Below, in pieces: positions 17,241 to 23,667 of a stretch of DNA of 30,282 nt. This stretch comes from Sterolibacterium sp052034445 (lineage in GTDB: Bacteria; Pseudomonadota; Gammaproteobacteria; Burkholderiales; Rhodocyclaceae). The stretch spans positions 1 to 30,282 of the forward strand of contig JBPOIN010000218.1 of the NCBI GenBank assembly GCA_052034445.1. The letters are read 5' to 3'. How positions within the stretch are numbered: position 1 is the stretch's first letter; each line of letters opens with the position of its first letter. Both the position numbers and the translations under genes were made by a program. Below the pieces are notes generated by a model, which saw only the letters and a list, made by a program, of their open reading frames with translations, was not told the origin of the DNA and searched no databases.

Positions 17241-20200
17241 ATGGAAGTTTTGGCGGAGCAAATTAATGAAAATAATATCGGTAAAAGCACCATTAGTTGG
17301 CTGCCAATTAACAAAGGTAGGGAGACCGCAGAATCAATACTAGGTTCATGGATCGCATCTAACTTCTATTTTATTGAAGAAAATCATGATCTCGGTATTG
17401 ATGGACTTCGCCCACCTCAATTAGGAGGGATATTTGCCGCTCTAGGCTATGAACGAGCGGATGATAATAATGCGGCAACAATTGTTATGCCAACTGGAAC
17501 AGGTAAGACTGAGACAATTCTTTCTATCGTTGTCGCAGGGAAGTTTAGAAAGACTCTCGTCGTTGTTCCTTCTGATGCGTTACGTGAACAAACGAAAAAT
17601 AAGTTTGTAAAACTTGGCTTGTTAAGAGAGCTGGGCTTGATTTCTCAGGGTGTTCATAACCCTATTGTTTCGACTATTAAGCATGGTATAGATAACTCAG
17701 AAGATTTATCTAAGATCCTCAGTGCCAACGTCATAATTTCAACCGCTACTTCACTTTCAAAGTTTAAAAGTGAATTCTTTGAAAAGCTTACAAATGAATG
17801 CACTCATTTGATTGTTGATGAAGCGCACCATGTAACTGCCAATACTTGGGCAAAAGTTAAATCTAAATTTAGAGACAAGCCTGTTTACCAGTTTACTGCT
17901 ACACCCTTTAGGAGCGATGGATCGAGGGTTGAAGGTAAGATAATCTTTAATTATCCACTAAAGAAAGCTCAAGATGAAGGGTATTTTAAGCCGATTGATT
18001 TTCATCCTGTGCGTGAATTCGTTGAAGATAAGGCAGATGAAGCAATCGCAAGAAAGGCTATTTCGCTAATTAGGAAGGATTTGAAAGATGGTCTGGATCA
18101 TATCGTGATGGCTAGAGCTGCCACTAAGAAGCGTGCAGCAGAAATTTTCAAAATATATGCGAGAGAAAAGGATCTCAACCCAGTATTGATTGATAGTAGT
18201 ACGAAGAATAAATCATCAATTATTGAGTCAATTAAAAATAGAGATCATAAAGTTATTGTCTGTGTAAATATGCTTGGGGAGGGCTTCGATTTACCGCAAC
18301 TTAAAATATCAGCAATTCATGATCCGCATAAAAGCATTAATGTGATGCTTCAATTTACAGGTAGATTCACAAGAGCGACAGAAAATGTAGGTGACGCAAA
18401 ATTTGTTGCCAATATTGCCAATCCTAATGTCAATGAATGCTTGGAAGAGTTGTATAAAGAAGATTCAGACTGGAATAATATCATTAGTGATATTAGTTCA
18501 ATGAAAATTAAGAATGAGAAGAAGTATCAAGAATTTCGGGAAAAGTTCTCTGAGTCAAGTAAGTTGCTTGATCTTGGGTTGAACCCAAGTCTAAGTACGA
18601 CGATATATAGAATGCAACTCGCGAAATGGGAACCCGATCGATTTGATGATTTTGGGAATAAACAATTTCAAATAGTCGATTCGGTAATTAATGATGATCA
18701 GACCATGTTAATCTTCTCTGTTAAATCCTATTTGCCTGTAGGGTGGACTAGCTCAAAAGAGTTATTTGATGAGTCGTGGGACTTATATATAGCCTTTTAT
18801 GACAAGGCTAAAGATTTACTTTTTATCCATTCCTCTGCGAAGGATGGTCTGGTTAAAAGATTGGTTAATTTGATTGCTAAAGACTCTTTCCAAATTAAAG
18901 GAGAGCATGTCTTTAGATCGTTATCAGGTCTGAAGCGATTGAAGTTGCAGAATGTTGGCCTAAATAAAAATAAGAAAGGACTTCGTTATTCTATGCACAC
19001 TGGCACGGAAATTAATGAACAAATACCTGATATCGAAGCAAATAGAGCGGTTAAGTCGAATATATTCGGCAAGGGGTATGAGAATGGAAGCCTGGTAAGT
19101 ATTGGTTGCTCCTATAAAGGAAAAATATGGTCGATGGACAGCGATTCAATAAATCAGTGGGTTGTATGGTGCAAGGCTGTTGGCGATAAAATACTAGATG
19201 ATAGTATTGATACAAATAAAGTCATGAAAACTGCAATGCAAACTGAAGACTTGGATGAGTTTCCAAAAATTCCGATTCTATCGGTTGAGTGGCCAATTGA
19301 AATACTACGTAAGAACGAATCGAGGATATCAATTAAGACAGCCTTGTGGGAAGAGCCGCTAATAAATTGTGAGTTGTTATACTTGGGTCAGCAGAGTTCC
19401 AATGCAAAAAGTGTAATGTTGGCTTTAAAAAGTTCGCATGGAATTAGTAGTGTTCGGATGAGTATTACTAGTCCTGGAGAGGTGACTTTTAAATCAGACG
19501 ATAACCTGCATATTAAGTTTGGTGACCATTCCTTTTCAATTGAAGAGTTTTTTGCAGAGAATCCGCCGGTACTGTTTTTGACAGATACATCCATTCTGGA
19601 TGGTGGTTTTAGGTATTATCCTAATGAAGATTATGTTTATAGGTATGATATTAATAATGTAGAGGATTGGGATTGGGAGGGAGTTGATATTTCAGTTGAG
19701 TCCCAAACTGTAGATAAACTAACGCACTCAATTCAGTATTCTGCAATTCAAAAAATTCGAGCTGATTATGACTTGGTTTTTGATGATGATGATGCTGGTG
19801 AGGTAGCGGATATTGTTGCTATTAAAAATTTTGATGATAAAAAGTTAGTTATCGATCTATTTCATTGTAAGTATTGCAAAAAAGAAAAAGGCATTGCGAG
19901 CCCAGGGGCAAGAGTCGATGACATATATGAGGTTGTCGGACAAGCCCAGAAAAGTCTAAAATGGTTTGGCGATAAGGAAAAGCTGATTCAGCGTCTTATG
20001 GAACGAGAACGTGGCAGATTAAAGAAAGGGAAAGCCTCTAGAATCGATAAGGGAAGTTTTACGGACCTTATTAATCTAGCAAGGATTTCTAGGTATTCTG
20101 ATTTTCAGTTAGGAGTTGCAATCGTTCAGCCTGCAATATCTAAATCAAAGATGTCAGATGATCAGTTAGCAGTTATAGGCGCAACAGCGGCTTATATTGA

Positions 20201-20243
20201 TGAAGTTAGTGGCGTCAAATTAAGGGTGATCACAAGTAAATAG
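17241..20243 (+). CDS. SF2 DEAD/DEAH-type helicase with C-terminal nuclease-like domain
   Basis: 1000-residue protein; ATG at 17241 is chosen over the frame opening at 17196 because GAGGAA precedes it. The helicase core has Walker A PTGTGKT (Lys89), DEAH (193-196), the FTATP motif III and a C-terminal lobe with GEGFDLPQL and QFTGRFTRA. A long middle region is not recognised. Near the C-terminus, GEVADIVAI (Asp857) and LVIDLFHCK (Asp872, Lys877) fit a restriction-endonuclease-like fold of the Mrr type, where the usual (D/E)xK is replaced by HCK. Motor plus nuclease in one chain is common in anti-phage proteins. The gene is the most AT-rich in the window and is alone in its transcription unit, so it may be an independent defence system. 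Known system names were not assigned. Confidence 0.8.
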   Translation: MEVLAEQINENNIGKSTISWLPINKGRETAESILGSWIASNFYFIEENHDLGIDGLRPPQLGGIFAALGYERADDNNAATIVMPTGTGKTETILSIVVAGKFRKTLVVVPSDALREQTKNKFVKLGLLRELGLISQGVHNPIVSTIKHGIDNSEDLSKILSANVIISTATSLSKFKSEFFEKLTNECTHLIVDEAHHVTANTWAKVKSKFRDKPVYQFTATPFRSDGSRVEGKIIFNYPLKKAQDEGYFKPIDFHPVREFVEDKADEAIARKAISLIRKDLKDGLDHIVMARAATKKRAAEIFKIYAREKDLNPVLIDSSTKNKSSIIESIKNRDHKVIVCVNMLGEGFDLPQLKISAIHDPHKSINVMLQFTGRFTRATENVGDAKFVANIANPNVNECLEELYKEDSDWNNIISDISSMKIKNEKKYQEFREKFSESSKLLDLGLNPSLSTTIYRMQLAKWEPDRFDDFGNKQFQIVDSVINDDQTMLIFSVKSYLPVGWTSSKELFDESWDLYIAFYDKAKDLLFIHSSAKDGLVKRLVNLIAKDSFQIKGEHVFRSLSGLKRLKLQNVGLNKNKKGLRYSMHTGTEINEQIPDIEANRAVKSNIFGKGYENGSLVSIGCSYKGKIWSMDSDSINQWVVWCKAVGDKILDDSIDTNKVMKTAMQTEDLDEFPKIPILSVEWPIEILRKNESRISIKTALWEEPLINCELLYLGQQSSNAKSVMLALKSSHGISSVRMSITSPGEVTFKSDDNLHIKFGDHSFSIEEFFAENPPVLFLTDTSILDGGFRYYPNEDYVYRYDINNVEDWDWEGVDISVESQTVDKLTHSIQYSAIQKIRADYDLVFDDDDAGEVADIVAIKNFDDKKLVIDLFHCKYCKKEKGIASPGARVDDIYEVVGQAQKSLKWFGDKEKLIQRLMERERGRLKKGKASRIDKGSFTDLINLARISRYSDFQLGVAIVQPAISKSKMSDDQLAVIGATAAYIDEVSGVKLRVITSK

Positions 20244-20263
20244 AGTTTTTAATTAAGAATCAG

Positions 20264-20293
20264 GTGGTGACAAAAATACAGAAATGTCACCAC
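20264..20293. repeat. inverted repeat of the GTGGTGAC motif near the right end
   Basis: GTGGTGAC (20264-20271) and GTCACCAC (20286-20293) form a perfect 8-base inverted repeat around a 14-base spacer. It contains two more copies of the TGGTGACA motif also found at 7499 and 20361. It could be a recombinase-binding array or a hairpin at the end of the SF2 helicase transcript. No T-run follows, so a terminator is less likely. Confidence 0.5.
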
Positions 20294-20360
20294 TTGGATT
20301 GGTAACCTATGGACAAATCGGGAATCGCCTAAAATGCAGATAAATTCTGGCCTACAACCA

Positions 20361-20369
20361 TTGTCACCA
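20361..20369 (-). repeat. subterminal motif TGGTGACAA, right end
   Basis: Minus-strand TGGTGACAA about 20 bases inside the right junction. Read outward-in it is followed by TGGTTGTAGGCC, matching the left-end motif TGGTGACAA-AT-TAGGCC apart from a short length difference. The unequal distances to the two junctions (about 47 and 20 bases) fit recombinase arm sites better than simple transposon termini. Confidence 0.5.
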
Positions 20370-20389
20370 GTAGTAAATGTTACGGGTGT

Positions 20390-20394
20390 TGCGG
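20390..20394. repeat. right junction direct repeat TGCGG
   Basis: Second copy of TGCGG. The following bases resume the motif I codons of the interrupted gene: Gly360 is completed by 20395, and Cys361 begins at 20396. TGCGG also recurs immediately inside the resumed gene (20396-20400), because the protein motif is Cys-Gly-Cys-Gly, so the exact crossover base cannot be fixed by eye. Confidence 0.75.
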
Positions 20395-22060
20395 TTGCGG
20401 TAACTTTTTGGTGATTGCCTACCGCGAACTGCGTTTATTGGAGCTGGAAGTCTTGCGCGCCAGCAGCAAAAACGACGGGCAAATGGCGCTGGATGTCAGC
20501 AGCCTGATTCAAATTAACGTAGACCAGTTTTTCGGCATCGAAATTGAAGAATTTCCCGCGCAAATTGCGCAAGTCGCGCTGTGGCTGATGGACCACCAAA
20601 TGAACTTGGCCGTGTCGCAAGAATTTGGTAATTACTTTGCGCGTATTCCACTTAAAGCACGCGGTACTATTGTGCATGGCAATGCTTTGCAGCTTGAATG
20701 GAGCGAGGTCATTGCGCCTGAAAAGCTCAGTTACATTATTGGCAATCCGCCATTTATTGGTAAGAAAGAGCAGACTAAGGAACAAAAGCTAGATTTCGCC
20801 AAGGTTACTGAAAATATAAAATCATCAGGCGTATTAGATTTTGTCGCAGCTTGGTATGTGAAAGCAGTTGAAATGATGCAAGGCACAAATATTCGTTGTG
20901 CTTTTGTATCTACAAACTCCATTTCGCAAGGCGAGCAAGTCGGCGTTCTTTGGAACTTCATGCTAGAAAAAGGTGCAAGCATATTTTTTGCACATCGTAC
21001 TTTTAGCTGGAGTAATGAAGCTAGAGGAAATGCCGCAGTGCATTGTGTGATTATTGGCTTTTCTCTACATGAGATGGTACCTAAAACTATTTTTGAGTAT
21101 GAAGATATAAGAGGCGAACCGCAGGGTCTTTTAGCGAAAAACATCAGCCCTTATTTAGTGGATGCAGAAAATACAATAATAACCAGAAGAACCAAGCCAC
21201 TAGCGGATGTGCCTGAAATTAATAAAGGCAGCGAAGCTACAGATTTTGGGTATTTATTTCTTGAGCCAGATGAAAAAAACGAGCTAATCAAAAAATACCC
21301 GATAAGTGCGAGTTGGTTAAGGCGTGTCTATGGTGGAGATGAGTTAATCAATAACATGGAACGTTATTGTTTGTGGCTTGTTGATGCTAATCCAAGCGAG
21401 TTGAGGCTGGTTCCTCCTGTCTTAGAGCGAATTGAAAATGTACGCAAAGCGCGGCTTACTAGTTCTAAAAAAAGAACTCAAGAATGGGCAAGCCAGCCAA
21501 CATTGTTTTCAGAAAACAGACAGCCAACTAGCCGCTATCTTGCTGTTCCCAAAGTATCTTCAGAAAGACGAGCTTTTCTACCCATCGGCTATTTAGAGCC
21601 TACCGAAATAGCCACAGGGAGTTTGCAAGTCATACCTGATGCAGCTCTATATCACTTCGGTATTTTAAATAGCACTATGCACAATGCTTGGATGCGTTCA
21701 GTGGCAGGCCGCATGAAAAGTGACTACCAATATTCAAACTCAATCGTTTACAACAACTTCCCTTGGCCAGAAAATCCAAGCGAAGCTCATACCCAAAAAA
21801 TCGAAACCGCCGCGCAAGCCGTACTGGATGCCCGTGCACAATTTCCTGATTCCAGCCTAGCCGACCTCTACGACCCACTGACCATGCCGCCCGTACTGCT
21901 TAAAGCTCATCAAGCCTTGGATAAAGCCGTCGATGCCGCCTATTTGGAACAGCACAAAGGCAAAAAATCCTTCGCTACCGAGGCCGAGCGCGTCGCCTTT
22001 TTGTTTGAGCGCTACCAAGAATTACTTGCGGCCGAGCGCGCGCTTTTATCGAGAAAATAA
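20395..22060 (+). pseudogene. MmeI-family (type IIL) restriction-modification enzyme, C-terminal fragment
   Basis: Continuation of the gene split at 7452: the rest of motif I (CGCGNFLVIAYREL), the catalytic motif IV NPPF (reconstituted residues 477-480), the QINVDQFFGIEIEEFPAQIA block and a C-terminal target-recognition domain, all strongly MmeI-like. The joined gene would encode 914 residues, against about 919 for MmeI. In the recognition domain, the position equivalent to MmeI Glu806/Arg808 reads Lys801-Ser-Asp803. The fragment itself has only a TTG at 20408 as an early in-frame start, no convincing ribosome site, and lacks half of motif I, so it is probably silent. Its TAA overlaps the gamma-carbonic anhydrase ATG by one base. 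Confidence 0.92.
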
Positions 22061-22632
22061 TGACCTTACGCCCGTATCAAAATTATTTTCCTGCGCTGGC
22101 GCAGGGTGTGTTTGTTGATGAATCCGCCGTGGTAATTGGTCAGGTGGAGCTGGGCGAGGATTGTTCGGTTTGGCCTGTGGCGGTGATACGCGGCGACATG
22201 CAGCGCATTCGTATTGGTGCGCGCACCAGCGTGCAAGACGGTGCGGTGCTGCATATTACTCATGCCTCTAAATACAACCCCGAAGGTTTTGCTCTGACCT
22301 TGGGCGAGGATGTTACAGTCGGCCATCAGGCCATGCTGCATGGCTGCACCATTGGCAACCGCGTGTTGATTGGCATGAAAGCCTGTGTGATGGACGGCGC
22401 AATCATCGAAGATGAAGTGATTTTAGGCGCGGGCAGTTTAGTGCCCCCTGGCAAACGCTTAGAAAGCGGCTTTGTTTATGCAGGCAGCCCAGCCAAAAAA
22501 CAGCGAGCCATTACCGCAGCCGAGCGCGAGTTTTTTACTTACAGCGCGCAAAATTATGTGCGCTTAAAAAATGAGTATGTGCAAATGCAAAACAAAGCCA
22601 CTATTTATGAAAATTCCAATGTAGCTGAATAA
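22060..22632 (+). CDS. gamma-class carbonic anhydrase family protein (YrdA-like)
   Basis: 190-residue left-handed beta-helix protein of the gamma-carbonic anhydrase/hexapeptide-repeat family, cytosolic and normally a trimer with metal at subunit interfaces. Family signatures are WPVAVIRGDMQRIRIG, SVQDGAVLHITH and VGHQAMLHGCTIG; these hold three candidate metal-binding histidines (in LHITH and GHQAMLHG). Length matches YrdA. Carbonic anhydrase activity is not proven for all members. The ATG overlaps the restriction gene's TAA (TAATG), so translation may be coupled to it. It was probably a neighbour of prlC before the restriction gene arrived. It converges on the HD-GYP gene 14 bases away, with no terminator visible between. 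Confidence 0.88.
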   Translation: MTLRPYQNYFPALAQGVFVDESAVVIGQVELGEDCSVWPVAVIRGDMQRIRIGARTSVQDGAVLHITHASKYNPEGFALTLGEDVTVGHQAMLHGCTIGNRVLIGMKACVMDGAIIEDEVILGAGSLVPPGKRLESGFVYAGSPAKKQRAITAAEREFFTYSAQNYVRLKNEYVQMQNKATIYENSNVAE

Positions 22633-22646
22633 ATAGCGGCGATGGG

Positions 22647-23654
22647 TTATTTCACCAAAGGCTGGTTATCGGCAAATTGTTTTTGTATGTCCAAGTGCGC
22701 GGCGATATCGGCTAAAAATAAATCCACCAGTTCGGGGTCGAAATGTTCGCCGCGTTCTTTTTTGATTAATGCCAGTGCATCGCTCAAAGGCCAAGGCTGT
22801 TTGTAGGGGCGCGTACTGAGCAGGGCATCGAAGACATCGACCAAGCTTAGGATGCGCACTTGATGCGGAATTTCTTCACCTTTTAGCCCTTGTGGGTAGC
22901 CTTTGCCGTTGTATTTTTCGTGATGACTGCGGGCAAGGGTGGCAGCCAGTTGCAATAACGGCGAGCGGTGGTCACCAATAATTTGCGCGCCAATTTCTGT
23001 GTGTTTTCTCATGATGGCCCATTCGTCTGGCTCGAAGCTACCGGGCTTTAATAAAATCGAATCGGTAATGCCAATTTTGCCGACGTCGTGCATGGGCGCG
23101 GCATTAAATAATTCTTGGGCAGCGTCCTCGCTGTAGCCTGCTTGCAGCGCCAAGCGTTTGGCATGATGGCTAATGCGCACAACGTGCATACCCGTTTCGT
23201 TGTCGCGATATTCCGCCGCACGACCTAGGCTTTGAATAATTTTTAGGCGGGTATCCAGCACCTCTTCGGCATGCACCAAGGATAAATGCGTGCGCACGCG
23301 CGCTTTTACAACGCTTGGGCTAAAGGGTTTGGTAATGTAGTCCACAGCGCCTAAATCGAAGCCTTTTTCTTCGTCGGCGCTGTCGCTGAGCGCGGTAATA
23401 AAAATCACAGGAATAAAACTGGTTTCATCTTGCGCTTTAAGCTGGGTGCAAACTTCGTAGCCCGATATTTCGGGCATCATAATATCGAGCAAAATTAAAT
23501 CGGGCTGCTCGGCCCGGGCAAGCTCCAGCGCCGTTTTTCCTTCTTTGGCAAAAAGCAAACGGTAGTTATCTTGCAGAGTGTGGCGCAGCACTTGTAGGTT
23601 GGTGGCTTCGTCATCGACCAGTAACAGTGTTTTTTGCTTTTCTACTCTATGCAT
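22647..23654 (-). CDS. response regulator with HD-GYP cyclic di-GMP phosphodiesterase domain
   Basis: 335-residue two-domain protein. The receiver domain (about 8-125) has the acidic pair DD, phospho-acceptor Asp57 (LILLDIMMP) and the Lys of the KPFSP loop. The HD-GYP domain (about 140-325) has His189-Asp190 (MHDVGKIG), downstream HTEIG, HHEKYNGKGYP (244-254) and VDVFDAL, the complete set expected for hydrolysis of cyclic di-GMP. ATG at 23654 has AAGGAT upstream. It lies 13 bases after the hybrid kinase gene in the same direction, so it is the probable output of that kinase. Expected effect: lowering cyclic di-GMP and favouring motility over attachment. Confidence 0.92.
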   Translation of the reverse strand: MHRVEKQKTLLLVDDEATNLQVLRHTLQDNYRLLFAKEGKTALELARAEQPDLILLDIMMPEISGYEVCTQLKAQDETSFIPVIFITALSDSADEEKGFDLGAVDYITKPFSPSVVKARVRTHLSLVHAEEVLDTRLKIIQSLGRAAEYRDNETGMHVVRISHHAKRLALQAGYSEDAAQELFNAAPMHDVGKIGITDSILLKPGSFEPDEWAIMRKHTEIGAQIIGDHRSPLLQLAATLARSHHEKYNGKGYPQGLKGEEIPHQVRILSLVDVFDALLSTRPYKQPWPLSDALALIKKERGEHFDPELVDLFLADIAAHLDIQKQFADNQPLVK

Positions 23655-23667
23655 TTTTTTATCCTTT

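Larger units (their letters stand above)
7453..20394 (+). mobile_element. 12.94-kb tyrosine-recombinase element carrying candidate defence cargo
   Basis: Its ends are defined by the break in homology inside an MmeI-like gene and by TGCGG at both junctions. It carries three consecutive tyrosine-recombinase genes plus a small HTH/coiled-coil gene at the left end. Cargo follows: two XRE regulators, an unknown protein, a MazG-like enzyme, a nuclease-helicase-S24 fusion and an SF2 helicase-nuclease. Base composition drops from the GC-rich host to moderate in the recombinase module and strongly AT-rich in the cargo. The organisation resembles Tn554-like or recombinase-in-trio elements, which use several recombinases and a site-specific target. 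The family assignment is inference; the boundaries are well supported. Confidence 0.9.

Noticed and set aside
20264..20293. Intrinsic terminator after the SF2 helicase gene
   Set aside because: The stem is AT/GC mixed with a 14-base loop and no T-run follows; shared motif copies at the other end favour a recombinase-binding role.
20408..22060. Independent functional methyltransferase starting at TTG 20408
   Set aside because: It lacks half of the SAM-binding motif I, has no convincing ribosome site, and fits precisely as the second half of the interrupted gene.
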